Both the position numbers and the translations under genes were made by a program. Shown here piece after piece: positions 19,554 through 33,907 of a stretch of 64,000 nt of DNA. Each line of letters opens with the position of its first letter. The stretch's first letter is position 1. Location of the stretch: contig NZ_LQNF01000028.1 in assembly GCF_001618145.1 (NCBI RefSeq), forward strand, positions 1-64,000. Direction: 5' to 3'. Origin of the DNA: Oceanobacillus damuensis (lineage in GTDB: Bacteria; Bacillota; Bacilli; Bacillales; Amphibacillaceae). The notes beneath the pieces are model-generated. The model did no database searches and was not told the origin of the DNA. It worked only from the letters and a program-made list of their open reading frames with translations.

Positions 19554-20156
19554 ATGTCTGAGCATTACTTTTCCGATAAACCTCAATCTAAAACTTCACC
19601 AAGAACATGGACATATCATTTAAGAGGGAAAGACTATACATTTACAAGTGATGTAGGTGTTTTTTCCAAAAACGAAGTGGATTTCGGTTCCAGGCTATTA
19701 ATTGAGCAATTTCAAGAACCGGGCATTTCCGGGGATCTGCTGGATCTTGGATGCGGTTATGGCCCAATCGGAATCACCTTGGCAGAAAACTTTAAAAACC
19801 GCACAATTGTTATGGCTGATGTGAATGAGCGCGCACTGGCGCTTGCCGAAAAGAATGCTTCTGACAATAAATTGACGAATACAGTCGTTATTCAGAGTGA
19901 CAGCTTCTCCAACCTGACAGATAAACAGTTTGCAGCAATTATTACGAATCCTCCCATCAGAGCGGGAAAGCGAGTCGTCCATCAAATGTTTGAGGAATCC
20001 CTTGCTGCTTTATTGCCGGGCGGTGAGCTGTGGGTGGTCATTCAAAAAAAGCAAGGCGCTCCTTCTGCAATGGATAAGATACAGGGCCTGTTCGGGAATG
20101 TTGAAGTTGTTTCAAAAAATAAAGGATACTATATTCTGCGGGCGGTAAATAATTGA
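19554..20156 (+). CDS. Class I SAM-dependent rRNA methyltransferase, RsmC/YbxB type
   Basis: A 200-residue protein with the SAM-binding motif DLGCGYGPIG (about 62-71) and the substrate motif TNPPIRAG (about 130-137), typical of guanine-N2 rRNA methyltransferases of the RsmC group. It is about half the length of E. coli RsmC and matches the YbxB gene that lies between rplL and rpoB in B. subtilis. Whether it modifies G1207 of 16S rRNA is inference. ATG start behind AGTAGGTG. Confidence 0.85.
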   Translation: MSEHYFSDKPQSKTSPRTWTYHLRGKDYTFTSDVGVFSKNEVDFGSRLLIEQFQEPGISGDLLDLGCGYGPIGITLAENFKNRTIVMADVNERALALAEKNASDNKLTNTVVIQSDSFSNLTDKQFAAIITNPPIRAGKRVVHQMFEESLAALLPGGELWVVIQKKQGAPSAMDKIQGLFGNVEVVSKNKGYYILRAVNN

Positions 20157-20265
20157 CCATGGGAAATTTATATGATAAGATTGGAAGATGTTATCATGGG
20201 GATTCTTATGTCAAGGGATTTTTTCGTGAAACAGGAACGTATATTTCATAGGCTAACGGCAACAC

Positions 20266-20312
20266 TGGTATAATCCAAGAAAATGAAGGTTTTTAATTAA
20301 GCCTTTTTTCTA
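20266..20312 (+). promoter_or_regulatory. possible rpoB leader promoter and weak hairpin
   Basis: The 440 bases before rpoB hold no convincing gene. TGGTATAAT (20266-20274) has the form of an extended -10 element. Just after it AAGG/CCTT arms with a TTTTTT tract (20285-20311) could form a weak terminator. A second weak candidate promoter is TTGCCA-17-TAGATG (20327-20355). An open frame from 20370 overlaps the rpoB start and has no ribosome site or recognisable product. Confidence 0.35.
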
Positions 20313-20598
20313 GTTTACCAAATTATTTGCCATCTGTACATCTGTAAATTAGATGTATGGTCACCGGAAATGGAATGGCACACTATTAATTATTTAGTGG
20401 AATGCGTATTGTTCTTGGTTAGAGCTGGAAACAATTTGGTTTTCAGAGGTTTGTCCGATTACTGGACAGCCGAAAATTACGTAATGTTAGTTTCGAAAAA
20501 CACATCCGGAAATACGTTTTCTGATGCTGTTTTTTCTAAATATGATAAACATTTTTGTGTGAAAAATACCAAAATGTATGATTTAAGGGGTGAAGCAG

Positions 20599-23500
20599 TT
20601 GACAGGTCAACTAGTTCAGTATGGACGGCACCGTAAGCGCAGGAGCTATGCACGTATCAGTGAGGTGTTGGAATTACCAAACCTAATCGAGATTCAAACC
20701 GCTTCTTATGAATGGTTCCTGGAAGAAGGTTTGAGAGAAATGTTTGCGGATATTTCTCCGATTGAAGATTTTACAGGAAACTTATCACTTGAATTTGTAG
20801 ATTACAGTTTAGGTGAACCGAAATATCCTGTAGATGAATCGAAAGAAAGAGATGTCACGTACAATGCTCCGCTTCGCGTAAAGGTTCGTTTAATCAACAA
20901 TGAAACCGGTGAAGTGAAAGAACAGGAAGTATTCATGGGAGACTTCCCGCTTATGACAGATACAGGGACGTTTATCATCAACGGAGCAGAGCGAGTAATC
21001 GTTTCACAGCTTGTGCGTTCACCTAGTGTCTATTTTAATGAAAAGATCGATAAAAACGGAAAGCGTGGTATTGCTGCAACTGTGATTCCGAACCGTGGTG
21101 CATGGTTGGAGTTTGAAACAGATGCTAAAGATGTTGCTTATGTCCGTATTGACCGTACGCGTAAATTGCCGATTACGGTGCTATTACGTGCCCTTGGCTT
21201 TGGTACAGATCAGGAAATCGTTGATCTCCTTGGGGAAAACGAATACTTAAGAAATACGCTTGAAAAAGATAATACAGAAACGACAGAAAAAGCTTTATTG
21301 GAAATTTATGAGCGACTTCGTCCAGGTGAACCACCTACAGTAGAAAACGCGAAAAGTTTGCTCGTTTCCCGTTTCTTTGACCCTAAACGTTATGACCTCG
21401 CACATGTTGGTCGTTATAAAATGAATAAAAAACTTCATATAAAGAATCGTTTGTTTAATCAGGTTCTCGCTGAATCGGTAGTGGATCCGGAAACCGGGGA
21501 AATTCTTGCTGAAAAAGGCGAACGACTTGAGCGCAAATTGCTTGATAAAATTCTTCCGTATCTTGAAAGAGAAGAAAATCGCTTTGGTGAAAAATTATTG
21601 GAACCGCACGAAGGTGTCCTTGAGGATGAAATTTATATCCAGTCCGTTAAGATACTTGATCCAACTGATCCAAACGGTGAGCGTGAATTGACCGTAATTG
21701 GAAATGGCGGAGTAACTAAAGAAGTGAAAAATATAACTCCGGCCGATATTCTTTCATCCATCAGCTACTTCTTTAACTTGCTTTACAAGGTCGGAGGTAC
21801 AGATGATATCGATCATCTGGGGAACCGTCGTCTGCGATCTGTTGGTGAACTGCTGCAAAACCAATTCCGTATCGGTTTATCCCGTATGGAACGTGTCGTG
21901 CGTGAAAGAATGTCCATTCAGGATACTTCAAGTGTCACACCGCAGCAGTTAATCAATATTCGTCCGGTTATTGCTTCGATTAAAGAATTCTTTGGCAGCT
22001 CCCAGTTATCTCAGTTTATGGATCAAACCAATCCATTGGGAGAATTGACGCATAAACGTCGTCTGTCTGCATTGGGACCTGGTGGATTGACACGTGAACG
22101 AGCTGGATTTGAAGTTCGTGATGTTCACTATTCCCACTATGGTCGTATGTGTCCGATTGAAACTCCTGAGGGACCGAACATCGGATTGATCAACTCGCTA
22201 TCAAGTTACGCTAAAGTGAATAAGTTTGGATTCATTGAGTCACCATATCGTCGGGTTGACCCGGAAACAGGCATTGTGACTAACCAAATTGACTATCTGA
22301 CGGCGGATGAGCAGGATAATTACATTGTTGCACAGGCAAATGCGCCATTGGACGAGGATAAGAAATTCGTTAATGAAGAAGTTATCGCACGTTTCCGTGA
22401 AGACAATATTATCGTCTCCCGCGATAAAATTGATTATATGGATGTATCACCTAAACAGGTCGTTTCTGCAGCGACAGCATGTATTCCGTTCCTTGAAAAT
22501 GATGACTCCAACCGTGCATTGATGGGTGCGAACATGCAACGTCAGGCTGTTCCGTTATTGAACCCTGAAGCTCCTATCGTTGGTACGGGTATGGAATACG
22601 TTAACGGGAAAGATTCCGGAGCAGCAGTTATCTGCAGGGCTGATGGTATTGTGGAACGTGTAGAAGCGAAAGAGATCCTTGTACGCCGTGTTTCCGTAGT
22701 GGACGGTAAAGAAGTTCAAGGGGATGTAGAAAACTACAAACTGCAAAAATACAAACGTTCAAACCAAGGAACGAGTTATAACCAGCGTCCAATCGTAAGT
22801 GAAGGAGATCGTGTAACAAAAGGCGAAGTGCTTGCTGATGGGCCTTCCATGGAAGATGGAGAGTTGGCATTGGGTCGTAACGTTCTCGTTGGATTCATGA
22901 CCTGGGAAGGTTACAACTATGAGGATGCCATCATTATGAGTGAAAGACTTGTTAAAGATGATGTATATACTTCGATTCATATTGAAGAATTTGAATCAGA
23001 AGCTCGTGATACAAAACTCGGGCCGGAAGAAATCACCCGTGACATCCCCAATGTTGGTGAAGATGCACTGAAGAATCTTGATGAGCACGGGATTATCCGT
23101 ATAGGTGCAGAAGTGACCGATGGTGATATTCTTGTAGGGAAAGTAACTCCTAAAGGGGTTACGGAACTATCTGCTGAGGAAAGGTTATTACATGCTATCT
23201 TCGGTGAAAAAGCACGTGAAGTACGTGATACTTCATTACGTGTTCCACACGGTGGAGGCGGCATCGTTCTCGATGTTAAAATCTTCAACCGCGAAGATGG
23301 AGATGAACTGCCACCAGGTGTAAACCAATTGGTGCGTGCTTACATCGTCCAAAAACGGAAAATCCATGAAGGGGATAAGATGGCTGGGCGTCACGGTAAC
23401 AAAGGGGTTATCTCCAAAATTTTACCGGAAGAAGATATGCCGTTCCTGCCTGATGGCACGCCGATCGATATCATGCTTAACCCACTAGGGGTTCCGTCAC

Positions 23501-24135
23501 GAATGAACATCGGACAAGTGTTTGAACTGCATCTGGGTATGGCCGCAAGACAACTAGGCATTCACGTAGCGAGTCCTGTATTTGATGGAGCTACAGAAGA
23601 CGATGTTTGGGAAACACTTGATGAAGCAGGTATGCCTAGGGATGCAAAAACAATCCTTTATGATGGAAGAAGCGGAGAAGCATTTGATAACCGTATATCC
23701 GTCGGTGTTATGTATATGATCAAGCTTGCGCATATGGTGGATGATAAACTTCATGCCCGTTCAACAGGACCGTATTCACTTGTTACACAGCAACCGCTTG
23801 GTGGTAAAGCACAATTCGGTGGACAGCGTTTTGGTGAAATGGAAGTTTGGGCACTGGAAGCCTATGGGGCAGCATACACACTTCAGGAAATCCTGACAGT
23901 GAAATCCGATGATACGGTAGGTAGGGTAAAAACATACGAAGCTATCGTAAAAGGGGATAATGTTCCAGAACCTGGTGTTCCAGAATCGTTCAAGGTTCTT
24001 ATCAAAGAGCTGCAAAGTCTTGGGATGGATGTTAAAATGCTTTCCAGTGACGAGCAGGAAATCGACATGCGTGAGCTGGAAGAAGAAGAGGTCCAGGCAG
24101 CAACGAAGCTTAATATAGATGTAGAAGAAAATTAA
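20599..24135 (+). CDS. rpoB: RNA polymerase beta subunit
   Basis: A 1178-residue beta subunit. The rifampicin-pocket cluster is present as [20 protein letters not shown], with wild-type S, D and H positions. The flexible C-terminal region ends in an acidic stretch. The start is TTG 20599, giving the family N-terminus LTGQLVQYG, with AAGGGGTGA just upstream; a GTG at 20590 lies within this ribosome site. It forms the catalytic core with rpoC, 108 bases downstream. Confidence 0.98.
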   Translation: MTGQLVQYGRHRKRRSYARISEVLELPNLIEIQTASYEWFLEEGLREMFADISPIEDFTGNLSLEFVDYSLGEPKYPVDESKERDVTYNAPLRVKVRLINNETGEVKEQEVFMGDFPLMTDTGTFIINGAERVIVSQLVRSPSVYFNEKIDKNGKRGIAATVIPNRGAWLEFETDAKDVAYVRIDRTRKLPITVLLRALGFGTDQEIVDLLGENEYLRNTLEKDNTETTEKALLEIYERLRPGEPPTVENAKSLLVSRFFDPKRYDLAHVGRYKMNKKLHIKNRLFNQVLAESVVDPETGEILAEKGERLERKLLDKILPYLEREENRFGEKLLEPHEGVLEDEIYIQSVKILDPTDPNGERELTVIGNGGVTKEVKNITPADILSSISYFFNLLYKVGGTDDIDHLGNRRLRSVGELLQNQFRIGLSRMERVVRERMSIQDTSSVTPQQLINIRPVIASIKEFFGSSQLSQFMDQTNPLGELTHKRRLSALGPGGLTRERAGFEVRDVHYSHYGRMCPIETPEGPNIGLINSLSSYAKVNKFGFIESPYRRVDPETGIVTNQIDYLTADEQDNYIVAQANAPLDEDKKFVNEEVIARFREDNIIVSRDKIDYMDVSPKQVVSAATACIPFLENDDSNRALMGANMQRQAVPLLNPEAPIVGTGMEYVNGKDSGAAVICRADGIVERVEAKEILVRRVSVVDGKEVQGDVENYKLQKYKRSNQGTSYNQRPIVSEGDRVTKGEVLADGPSMEDGELALGRNVLVGFMTWEGYNYEDAIIMSERLVKDDVYTSIHIEEFESEARDTKLGPEEITRDIPNVGEDALKNLDEHGIIRIGAEVTDGDILVGKVTPKGVTELSAEERLLHAIFGEKAREVRDTSLRVPHGGGGIVLDVKIFNREDGDELPPGVNQLVRAYIVQKRKIHEGDKMAGRHGNKGVISKILPEEDMPFLPDGTPIDIMLNPLGVPSRMNIGQVFELHLGMAARQLGIHVASPVFDGATEDDVWETLDEAGMPRDAKTILYDGRSGEAFDNRISVGVMYMIKLAHMVDDKLHARSTGPYSLVTQQPLGGKAQFGGQRFGEMEVWALEAYGAAYTLQEILTVKSDDTVGRVKTYEAIVKGDNVPEPGVPESFKVLIKELQSLGMDVKMLSSDEQEIDMRELEEEEVQAATKLNIDVEEN

Positions 24136-24243
24136 AACAATGCAGAACCGGTACCACTCAGGTGGGCCGTTCTGCAGCTTGCATATAAGTCTTTACATGG
24201 ATCCAGTGGTAAAATGAGCACATTAAAAAGGGAGGATTGCCCC

Positions 24244-27200
24244 TTGTTGGATGTAAATAATTTTGAGTATATGAAAATCGGGCTTGCTTCACCGGAAAAG
24301 ATTCGTTCTTGGTCATATGGTGAGGTCAAGAAGCCGGAAACAATTAACTACCGTACATTGAAGCCGGAAAAAGACGGTTTGTTCTGTGAAAGAATTTTTG
24401 GCCCGCAAAAAGACTGGGAATGTCATTGTGGAAAATACAAACGTGTACGTTACAAAGGTGTCGTTTGTGATCGTTGTGGAGTGGAAGTGACAAAAGCGAA
24501 AGTCCGCCGGGAAAGAATGGGACACATCGAACTTGCTGCTCCTGTATCACATATCTGGTACTTCAAAGGAATCCCAAGCCGTATGGGACTTGTATTGGAT
24601 ATGTCTCCACGTGCACTGGAAGAAGTTATTTACTTTGCAGCTTATATCGTAACAGACCCAGGCAACACGCCTTTGGAGAAAAAGCAGCTTTTATCCGAAA
24701 AAGAATTCCGCAGCTACTATGACAAGTACGGCAATACGTTTAAAGCACAAATGGGTGCAGAGGCGATCCGCAAGCTTCTTCAGGATATTGACCTTGATAA
24801 AGAGGTTGATGCATTAAGAGAAGAACTGAAAAGCGCCCAAGGACAACGCAGAACAAGAGCAATCAAACGTTTGGAAGTAATGGAAGCATTCCGTCACTCA
24901 GGAAATGACACCAGTTGGATGGTATTGGATGTTCTTCCTGTTATACCACCGGAAATCCGTCCAATGGTACAGCTTGATGGCGGACGTTTTGCCACTTCCG
25001 ATTTGAATGATCTGTATCGTCGTGTCATCAACCGTAATAACCGTCTGAAACGATTACTGGACCTAGGTGCACCAAGCATCATCGTTCAAAATGAAAAACG
25101 TATGCTTCAAGAAGCTGTTGATGCATTAATCGACAACGGTCGTCGTGGCCGTCCAGTAACGGGACCAGGGAACAGACCGCTGAAATCCTTATCCCATATG
25201 CTGAAAGGGAAACAAGGTCGTTTCCGTCAAAACCTGCTTGGAAAACGAGTGGATTATTCTGGACGTTCCGTTATCGTAGTAGGTCCGAATTTGAAAATGT
25301 ATCAATGTGGACTCCCGAGAGAGATGGCTTTGGAGCTTTTCAAACCATTTATTATGAAAGAGCTTGTATCCAGAGGGCTTGCCCATAATATTAAATCCGC
25401 AAAACGTAAAATTGAACGTGTGCACCCGGACGTTTGGGATGTGCTTGAAGATGTAATCAAAGAGCACCCGGTACTGTTAAACCGTGCACCAACATTGCAT
25501 AGACTTGGTATCCAGGCTTTTGAACCAACCTTGGTCGATGGCCGTGCGATTCGCTTGCATCCATTGGTGTGTACAGCGTATAACGCCGACTTTGATGGTG
25601 ACCAAATGGCTGTTCACGTTCCACTTGGAGCGGAAGCGCAGGCGGAAGCTAGAATACTGATGCTTGCGGCACAAAACATCTTGAATCCAAAGGACGGTAA
25701 ACCGGTTGTTACTCCTTCACAGGATATGGTATTAGGTAACTATTACCTGACACTGGAAAGAGAGAATGCAGTTGGTGAGGGAAGTATTTTCAAAGATACC
25801 AGCGAAGCTATGACTGCCTATCAAAACGGCTATGTGCACCTGCATACGAGAGTTGCTGTGCAAGCGTCCAGCCTGAATAACAAGACGTTTTCTGAGGAAC
25901 AAAATTCACAATTGCTGCTTACAACTGTAGGTAAGTTAATATTTAACGAAATATTACCTGATTCGTTCCCTTATATTAACGAACCGTCCAAAGTAAATCT
26001 GGAAGAAAAAACGCCAGAAACCTATTTTGTGGAACGCGGTACGGATATTGGAGAAGAAATCAAAAAACGTGAATTGGTTAAACCATTTAAAAAAGGATTC
26101 CTAGGTGATATCATCGCAGAAGTATTTAAGCGATTTAAAATTACCGAAACATCCAAAATGCTTGACCGTATGAAAGACCTTGGATTCAGCTATTCAACAA
26201 AAGCAGGTATGACTGTCGGCATTTCGGATATCGTCGTATTGGCTGAAAAGCAAGGTATCCTGGATGACGCGCAAGCTAAAGTGGATAACGTACTCAAACA
26301 ATTCCGTCGTGGTTTGATTACAGAAGAGGAACGTTATGAACGAGTTATTTCCATCTGGACACAGGCAAAAGATGTTATTCAAAACAAACTGATGGATTCA
26401 TTGAGCAACCGTAACCCTATCTTCATGATGAGTGATTCAGGTGCAAGGGGTAATGCATCCAACTTTACACAGCTGGCTGGTATGCGTGGTCTGATGGCCG
26501 ACCCTTCCGGTAAAATCATTGAAATTCCAATCAAATCCAGTTTCCGTGAAGGCCTAACTGTATTGGAATACTTTATTTCCACTCACGGGGCGCGTAAAGG
26601 GCTTGCCGATACGGCTCTGAAAACAGCGGATTCCGGTTACTTGACAAGACGTCTTGTTGATGTAGCGCAAGACGTAATCATTCGCGAAGAAGATTGTGGG
26701 ACTGATCGTGGTTTACCTGTCAGAGCGCTGGAGGATGGATCTGAAGTAATTGAGCCATTAATCGACCGATTGATCGGAAGAACAGCATTCGTAACGGTAA
26801 AACATCCTGAAAACGGCAAAGTCATTATTGGTAAAAATGAATTGATCTCCGAGGATCAGGCTAAAGAAATTATCGAAGCCGGAATAGAAGAGGTAACAAT
26901 TCGAACTGCCTTTACTTGTAATACGAAACATGGTGTCTGCCAAAAATGTTATGGCCGCAACCTGGCAACAGGAGCCGATGTGGAAGTGGGAGAAGCTGTC
27001 GGCATCATTGCAGCCCAATCCATCGGTGAACCTGGTACACAGTTGACAATGCGTACATTCCATACTGGCGGGGTAGCCGGAGATGATATTACACAAGGTT
27101 TACCGCGTATCCAAGAGTTATTTGAAGCGCGTAACCCTAAAGGTCAGGCTGTTATTACCGAAATTGCCGGTTCTGTCCTTGAAGTAAAAGAAGTTAAGGA

Positions 27201-27849
27201 TAAACAGGAAATTGTAATACAGGGTGATGTGGAACAACGCAATTACGCAGTTCCATACAATGCCCGCATGAAAGTTTCAGTTGGCGATGAAGTAGTATCG
27301 GGACAAGAGCTTACAGAAGGTTCTGTTGACCCGAAAGAACTTCTGCGTATTAAAGGTGTTGAAGGCGTGCAGGATTACCTGCTTCGCGAAGTTCAGCGCG
27401 TTTACCGTATGCAAGGGGTGGAAATCGGTGATAAACACGTAGAAGTAATGGTTCGGCAGATGCTTCGCAAAATCCGTGTTACTTCAGCAGGAAATACCGA
27501 AGTCTTACCAGGTTCATTACTTGAATTGCACCAGTTTAAAGATGCAAACCATGCTGTGCTTAACAGTGGTGGAGAGCCTGCGACAGGTCGTCCTGTACTC
27601 TTGGGTATTACAAAAGCTTCCCTTGAAACGGATTCCTTCCTATCAGCAGCATCGTTCCAGGAAACAACACGTGTTCTTACCGATGCAGCGATCAAAGGAA
27701 AACGAGACGAGTTACTCGGTCTCAAAGAAAATGTTATCATTGGAAAACTTGTTCCAGCAGGTACCGGCATGCCGCAATACCGTAACATTCAAGCTGGCAT
27801 GGACCAACCGGAAACCGTGGAAGAGGAAGAAACAGAAACTGTACAATAA
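24244..27849 (+). CDS. rpoC: RNA polymerase beta' subunit
   Basis: A 1201-residue beta' subunit. An N-terminal zinc finger (CHCGKYK and CDRCGVEV, about 59-78), the catalytic magnesium motif [12 protein letters not shown] (about 447-458) and the second zinc site (CGTDRG to CQKCYGRN) are intact. The start is TTG 24244, nine bases after AGGGAGG, giving [13 protein letters not shown] as in Bacillus; an ATG at 24214 lies before the ribosome site. A strong terminator follows. Confidence 0.98.
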   Translation: MLDVNNFEYMKIGLASPEKIRSWSYGEVKKPETINYRTLKPEKDGLFCERIFGPQKDWECHCGKYKRVRYKGVVCDRCGVEVTKAKVRRERMGHIELAAPVSHIWYFKGIPSRMGLVLDMSPRALEEVIYFAAYIVTDPGNTPLEKKQLLSEKEFRSYYDKYGNTFKAQMGAEAIRKLLQDIDLDKEVDALREELKSAQGQRRTRAIKRLEVMEAFRHSGNDTSWMVLDVLPVIPPEIRPMVQLDGGRFATSDLNDLYRRVINRNNRLKRLLDLGAPSIIVQNEKRMLQEAVDALIDNGRRGRPVTGPGNRPLKSLSHMLKGKQGRFRQNLLGKRVDYSGRSVIVVGPNLKMYQCGLPREMALELFKPFIMKELVSRGLAHNIKSAKRKIERVHPDVWDVLEDVIKEHPVLLNRAPTLHRLGIQAFEPTLVDGRAIRLHPLVCTAYNADFDGDQMAVHVPLGAEAQAEARILMLAAQNILNPKDGKPVVTPSQDMVLGNYYLTLERENAVGEGSIFKDTSEAMTAYQNGYVHLHTRVAVQASSLNNKTFSEEQNSQLLLTTVGKLIFNEILPDSFPYINEPSKVNLEEKTPETYFVERGTDIGEEIKKRELVKPFKKGFLGDIIAEVFKRFKITETSKMLDRMKDLGFSYSTKAGMTVGISDIVVLAEKQGILDDAQAKVDNVLKQFRRGLITEEERYERVISIWTQAKDVIQNKLMDSLSNRNPIFMMSDSGARGNASNFTQLAGMRGLMADPSGKIIEIPIKSSFREGLTVLEYFISTHGARKGLADTALKTADSGYLTRRLVDVAQDVIIREEDCGTDRGLPVRALEDGSEVIEPLIDRLIGRTAFVTVKHPENGKVIIGKNELISEDQAKEIIEAGIEEVTIRTAFTCNTKHGVCQKCYGRNLATGADVEVGEAVGIIAAQSIGEPGTQLTMRTFHTGGVAGDDITQGLPRIQELFEARNPKGQAVITEIAGSVLEVKEVKDKQEIVIQGDVEQRNYAVPYNARMKVSVGDEVVSGQELTEGSVDPKELLRIKGVEGVQDYLLREVQRVYRMQGVEIGDKHVEVMVRQMLRKIRVTSAGNTEVLPGSLLELHQFKDANHAVLNSGGEPATGRPVLLGITKASLETDSFLSAASFQETTRVLTDAAIKGKRDELLGLKENVIIGKLVPAGTGMPQYRNIQAGMDQPETVEEEETETVQ

Positions 27850-27866
27850 ATAATGGTTGATTCCAG

Positions 27867-27902
27867 GTAAAAAGCGAAAGCGAAACGCCTCGCTTTTTAC
27901 CG
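27867..27902 (+). terminator. terminator after rpoC
   Basis: GGTAAAAAGCG and CGCTTTTTACC form an 11-bp stem with a 13-base loop and further T-rich DNA downstream. It separates rpoBC from the rplGB-rpsL operon. Confidence 0.85.
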
Positions 27903-27971
27903 ATTTAAGACTTTTTTTAGAAGGTTAACAAGAAAAACATCGGAAGTGCCAAAAAAATAGCCATATATATA

Positions 27972-28000
27972 TTGACATAAAAATTATAGAATGGTACTAT
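27972..28000 (+). promoter_or_regulatory. promoter of the rplGB-rpsL-rpsG-fusA operon
   Basis: TTGACA (27972-27977), a 17-base spacer and TACTAT (27995-28000). Arms ATCGGAAG (27939-27946) and CTTCCGAT (28011-28018) flank it symmetrically, which may be chance or an operator. Confidence 0.78.
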
Positions 28001-28046
28001 ATTCAAGGTGCTTCCGATTATACTTGTTACTTTGGAGGATACTCGG

Positions 28047-28298
28047 ATGTCTTATGAAAAAGTGACAAAAGCAAGGTCGCGTATAATCATTGGGACAAAG
28101 CAAACACTTAAAGCTATGAATAATGGTGAAATAAGTGAAGTGGTTATTGCTGAAGATGCTGACAGGCAAATAACACACAAAGCAGTCAGTTTGGCAATTG
28201 AACTAGGTATACCTTACCAGCATGTGGATTCCATGAAAAAACTTGGTGCCGCTTGCGGTATAGAGGTTGGCGCATCTACTGTTGCGCTCAGGAAATAA
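28047..28298 (+). CDS. L7Ae-family kink-turn RNA-binding protein (YbxF/L7Ae-like)
   Basis: An 83-residue L7Ae/L30e-fold protein ([44 protein letters not shown]). The B. subtilis homologue YbxF binds kink-turn RNA. The start is ATG 28047 behind TTGGAGGA; an upstream ATG at 28008 lies within the presumed leader. It is in the expected slot between rpoC and rpsL. Confidence 0.92.
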   Translation: MSYEKVTKARSRIIIGTKQTLKAMNNGEISEVVIAEDADRQITHKAVSLAIELGIPYQHVDSMKKLGAACGIEVGASTVALRK

Positions 28299-28444
28299 AC
28301 GTTTTGGCGGCAATTTGGATCGCTGAAGCATTATTTTTTACCGAAAGATGAACCACCTGGATGTGTGGAATTAGAATCGGTGTTCAGAAAATCTGATTGC
28401 TGTTTTAAATGAAAGATATAATACAAGAAGGGAGGACATAAAAA

Positions 28445-28864
28445 ATGCCTACAATTAATCAATTAGTACGAAAAGGACGCGTAAGCAAAACAAGAAAGTC
28501 TGATTCTCCAGCACTTAACAAAGGTTACAACAGTTTCAAAAAGAGACTGACTGACCAAAGTTCTCCACAAAAACGTGGTGTTTGTACTCGTGTTGGTACA
28601 TTGACTCCGAAAAAACCGAACTCAGCACTTCGTAAATATGCGCGTGTTCGTTTGTCTAACAACATGGAAGTAACTGCATATATTCCAGGTATCGGACACA
28701 ACCTGCAAGAGCACAGTGTTGTACTAATCCGTGGTGGTCGTGTAAAAGACTTGCCAGGGGTACGTTATCACATTGTTCGTGGTGCACTTGATACTGCCGG
28801 AGTAGATGGCCGTATGCAAGGACGTTCTAAATACGGAACTAAAAAACCTAAAGAAAAAAAATAA
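28445..28864 (+). CDS. rpsL: 30S ribosomal protein S12
   Basis: A 139-residue S12 of the decoding centre. The streptomycin-relevant motifs [11 protein letters not shown] and [13 protein letters not shown] carry the lysines typical of sensitive forms. ATG start behind GGGAGG. First ribosomal gene of the str operon (rpsL-rpsG-fusA). Confidence 0.97.
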   Translation: MPTINQLVRKGRVSKTRKSDSPALNKGYNSFKKRLTDQSSPQKRGVCTRVGTLTPKKPNSALRKYARVRLSNNMEVTAYIPGIGHNLQEHSVVLIRGGRVKDLPGVRYHIVRGALDTAGVDGRMQGRSKYGTKKPKEKK

Positions 28865-28904
28865 GCCTAAAAAAATAACATAGATAGGAAAGGAGGATAC
28901 TAAT

Positions 28905-29375
28905 ATGCCTCGTAAAGGACCAGTACCAAAACGTGATGTATTGCCAGATCCGCTTTATAACTCAAAATTAGTAACTCGTTTAATCAACCAAATCATGATT
29001 GATGGTAAACGTGGGATTGCTCAGAAAATCCTTTATAATGCGTTCCAATTAGTTGCTGAAAGAAGCGGCCAAAACGCTATGGAAGTATTCGAGCAAGCTA
29101 TGAAAAATGTAATGCCTGTACTTGAAGTTCGTGCCCGCCGTGTAGGTGGTTCAAACTACCAAGTACCTGTTGAAGTTCGCCCTGAACGTCGTCAGGCATT
29201 GGGATTGCGTTATATCGTTAACTATTCACGTCTTCGTGGGGAGAAAACGATGGAAGAACGTCTTGCTAATGAAATTCTGGATGCTTCTAACAATACAGGA
29301 GCTGCTGTTAAAAAGCGTGAAGAAATGCATAAAATGGCAGAAGCAAACAAAGCATTCGCTCACTACCGTTGGTAA
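28905..29375 (+). CDS. rpsG: 30S ribosomal protein S7
   Basis: A 156-residue S7 that nucleates the 30S head. It starts [15 protein letters not shown] and ends AHYRW, as in Bacillus. ATG behind AAAGGAGG. fusA follows 42 bases later. Confidence 0.97.
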   Translation: MPRKGPVPKRDVLPDPLYNSKLVTRLINQIMIDGKRGIAQKILYNAFQLVAERSGQNAMEVFEQAMKNVMPVLEVRARRVGGSNYQVPVEVRPERRQALGLRYIVNYSRLRGEKTMEERLANEILDASNNTGAAVKKREEMHKMAEANKAFAHYRW

Positions 29376-29417
29376 TATAAATCTAACAAAAGCTTTTAAG
29401 AGGAAGGAGAAGAATAC

Positions 29418-31496
29418 ATGGCTAGAGAGTTCTCCTTGGAAAAGACGCGTAATATTGGGATTATGGCACATATCGATGCTGGAAAAACCACTACTACTGA
29501 GCGTATTCTTTTCTATACAGGACGTATTCACAAGATTGGCGAAACACACGAAGGTGCTTCACAAATGGACTGGATGGAACAGGAGCAAGAGCGCGGAATT
29601 ACAATTACTTCCGCCGCAACTACTGCATCCTGGAAGGATCACCGTATTAACATTATCGATACACCTGGACACGTAGACTTCACTGTTGAAGTTGAACGTT
29701 CATTGCGTGTACTTGATGGGGCTGTAACCGTATTGGATGCACAATCAGGTGTTGAACCGCAAACGGAAACAGTTTGGCGTCAAGCGACAACGTATGGTGT
29801 GCCGCGTATTGTATTCATTAACAAAATGGATAAAACCGGTGCAGATTTCCTTTATTCCACAGGTACTTTGAAAGACCGTTTAGGTGCTAACGCGCATCCT
29901 ATCCAGATGCCAATTGGTGCTGAAGACGAATTTAACGGAATTATTGACTTGATCAGAATGGAAGCTCATTTCTATTTGGATGATCTTGGAACACGTGCTG
30001 ATGCTCGTGAAATTCCTGAAGAATACAAAGACCAAGCTGAAGAATTACGTGCAAGCTTAATTGAAGCTGTTGCAGAAACTGATGAAGAGCTCATGATGAA
30101 GTATCTTGAAGGAGAAGAAATCTCTGAACAGGAACTTAAAGAAGCGATTCGTCAAGCAACATTGAATGTTGATTTCTACCCGGTACTATGTGGTTCAGCA
30201 TTTAAAAACAAAGGTGTTCAATTAATGCTGGATGCAGTTATTGCTTATCTTCCTGCTCCAACGGATGTACCTCCAATTGAAGGTATTATCCCGGGAACAG
30301 AGGAAAAAATTACTCGTCCTGCTTCAGATGACGCACCTTTCTCAGCACTTGCGTTTAAAGTAATGACAGATCCATACGTTGGTAAGTTAACCTTCTTCCG
30401 CGTATACTCTGGAACTTTACAATCTGGATCCTATGTAAAAAACTCTGTAAAGGATAAGCGTGAACGTGTAGGTCGTATCCTGCAAATGCATGCAAACTCC
30501 CGTGAAGAGATTTCTGTTGCATACTCCGGAGAAATCGCTGCAGCTGTTGGTATGAAAGATACTTCAACTGGTGATACGCTATGTGATGAAAAAGATCTTG
30601 TTATCCTGGAATCTATGGAATTTCCAGAGCCGGTTATCTCGGTTGCTATCGAACCAAAAACGAAAGCTGACCAAGATAAAATGGGTGCTGCTTTAGCGAA
30701 GCTTGCTGAAGAAGATCCTACTTTCAGAACAGAAACAAACCAGGAGACTGGTCAAACAATTATTTCAGGTATGGGTGAACTTCACCTTGATATCATTGTT
30801 GACCGTATGAAACGTGAATTTAAAGTAGAAGCAAACGTTGGCGCACCACAAGTTTCTTATCGTGAAACTTTCCGTGCTACAGCTGAAGTGGAAGGTAAAT
30901 TCGTACGTCAGTCTGGTGGACGTGGACAGTTCGGTCACGTTTGGGTCAAATTCGAACCTAATGAAGAGGGTGCAGGATTTGAATTCGAAAACAAAATCGT
31001 TGGTGGGGTAGTTCCACGTGAATACATCCCTGCCGTTGAGCAAGGCATTCGTGAATCAATGGAAAACGGTGTTTTAGCTGGTTATCCACTGATCGACATC
31101 AAAGCTTCATTATATGATGGAAGCTATCATGATGTTGACTCGAATGAAATGGCATTTAAAGTAGCTGCATCAATGGCATTGAAAGCAGCGAAAAACAAAT
31201 GTAACCCAGTACTTCTTGAGCCAATGATGCGAGTTGAAATCGTTATACCTGAAGAGTATATGGGAGACATCATGGGTGATATCACTTCTCGTCGTGGACG
31301 TATTGAAGGAATGGAAGCACGCGGTAATGCACAGCTTGTTAAAGGGTTTGTGCCACTTGCAGAAATGTTCGGTTATGCAACAGCATTGCGTTCAAACACA
31401 CAAGGTCGCGGTACTTACACGATGTCATTCGATCATTATGAAGAAACACCTAAGAGCATTACAGAAGAAATTATTAAGAAAAACGCTGGTCAATAA
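29418..31496 (+). CDS. fusA: Elongation factor G
   Basis: A 692-residue translocase GTPase. Switch and nucleotide motifs are [14 protein letters not shown] (about 17-30), DTPGHVDF (about 82-89) and NKMD (about 136-139). Domains II to V are complete. It drives translocation and ribosome recycling. ATG start behind GAGGAAGGAG. It shares the str operon with rpsL and rpsG. Confidence 0.98.
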   Translation: MAREFSLEKTRNIGIMAHIDAGKTTTTERILFYTGRIHKIGETHEGASQMDWMEQEQERGITITSAATTASWKDHRINIIDTPGHVDFTVEVERSLRVLDGAVTVLDAQSGVEPQTETVWRQATTYGVPRIVFINKMDKTGADFLYSTGTLKDRLGANAHPIQMPIGAEDEFNGIIDLIRMEAHFYLDDLGTRADAREIPEEYKDQAEELRASLIEAVAETDEELMMKYLEGEEISEQELKEAIRQATLNVDFYPVLCGSAFKNKGVQLMLDAVIAYLPAPTDVPPIEGIIPGTEEKITRPASDDAPFSALAFKVMTDPYVGKLTFFRVYSGTLQSGSYVKNSVKDKRERVGRILQMHANSREEISVAYSGEIAAAVGMKDTSTGDTLCDEKDLVILESMEFPEPVISVAIEPKTKADQDKMGAALAKLAEEDPTFRTETNQETGQTIISGMGELHLDIIVDRMKREFKVEANVGAPQVSYRETFRATAEVEGKFVRQSGGRGQFGHVWVKFEPNEEGAGFEFENKIVGGVVPREYIPAVEQGIRESMENGVLAGYPLIDIKASLYDGSYHDVDSNEMAFKVAASMALKAAKNKCNPVLLEPMMRVEIVIPEEYMGDIMGDITSRRGRIEGMEARGNAQLVKGFVPLAEMFGYATALRSNTQGRGTYTMSFDHYEETPKSITEEIIKKNAGQ

Positions 31497-31620
31497 TTGA
31501 TTTTTTCTTGTAATTAACGTATAACAATTAGTAAAGGCTAATGGGATAAACCGCATGCATTATTTCACTAGCGCCAACTAAATACAATAAAATGTTATTT
31601 ATTTAAAGGAGGAACTATAA

Positions 31621-32811
<1,191 letters not shown>

Positions 32812-32823
32812 TTTCTTTTACCC

Positions 32824-32858
32824 AAAGCAGACAGCGTGACGACGCTGTCTGCTTTATT
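32824..32858 (+). terminator. terminator after tuf
   Basis: AAAGCAGACAGCGT and ACGCTGTCTGCTTT form a 14-bp perfect stem with a short loop. The end of the str operon. Confidence 0.93.
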
Positions 32859-32910
32859 TGATAATAAGAAAGTATAAATTTTGGCAGCATTTAACTCTTA
32901 CACATAAACA

Positions 32911-33030
32911 GCCACGTCCAGCTCCGGTTCTTAGAAACTCCTGTCATAAGCAATGGACATTCCAAGCGCGAAAACCATGCGCTTTCCAGTCCCTTGCTAG
33001 CATAGAGTTTCTGAACAGTCACCTCCGCTT
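32911..33030 (-). repeat. palindromic interspersed repeat, copy R4
   Basis: About 120 bases that match, as reverse complement, the element at 47962: shared blocks are TTCTTAGAAACTCC/TTCCTAGAAACTCC, CATAAGCAAT, TCCAAGCGCGAAAACCATGC and TCTGAACAGTC. An inner hairpin has GCGC arms around a GGTTTT-containing loop. Just before it (32870-32910) is a piece resembling the left part of the 85-bp repeats. The rest of the gap to 33344 is AT-rich with no feature seen. Confidence 0.8.
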
Positions 33031-33344
33031 TTGTTCTTAGTTTATTAGAGTCTGGAATTAAGTTATTACAGGCTGAATCCTTAACTTGGCTCGTTTGATT
33101 CAAGACATATTAAGTACGAACAATACACTGAAAATCTTATTTTCATTAAGGTTGACAAGGAAGTTTTTTAGTTTTAGTTAAGCCTGATCCAGTTAAACGT
33201 TTAAGCTTGTATCGTCGGTGCAATAGTTTAGTGCAGCTTATTTGGTTTTAGTCCTATATAATGACCACCATTCCATTTTATATGATTCCTCACAGTACTA
33301 TAATACTTCCATACAGATTTTCTCCAAAAAAATTCCATAAAGCC

Positions 33345-33373
33345 TTGCAATGACCTAAGAAAAAATGTATAAT
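33345..33373 (+). promoter_or_regulatory. S10 operon promoter, distal
   Basis: TTGCAA (33345-33350), a 17-base spacer and TATAAT (33368-33373), one of the best promoter matches in the window. Confidence 0.82.
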
Positions 33374-33409
33374 ACATAAATGCGTGAACTTCTGTTATTT
33401 ATATAGGGG

Positions 33410-33877
<468 letters not shown>

Positions 33878-33907
33878 AATTTGTTTTTAATATAGGAGGT
33901 GTAACGG

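Noticed and set aside
20370-20636. 88-codon frame just before and into rpoB
   Set aside because: No ribosome site or recognisable family; it overlaps the rpoB start out of frame and looks like leader DNA.
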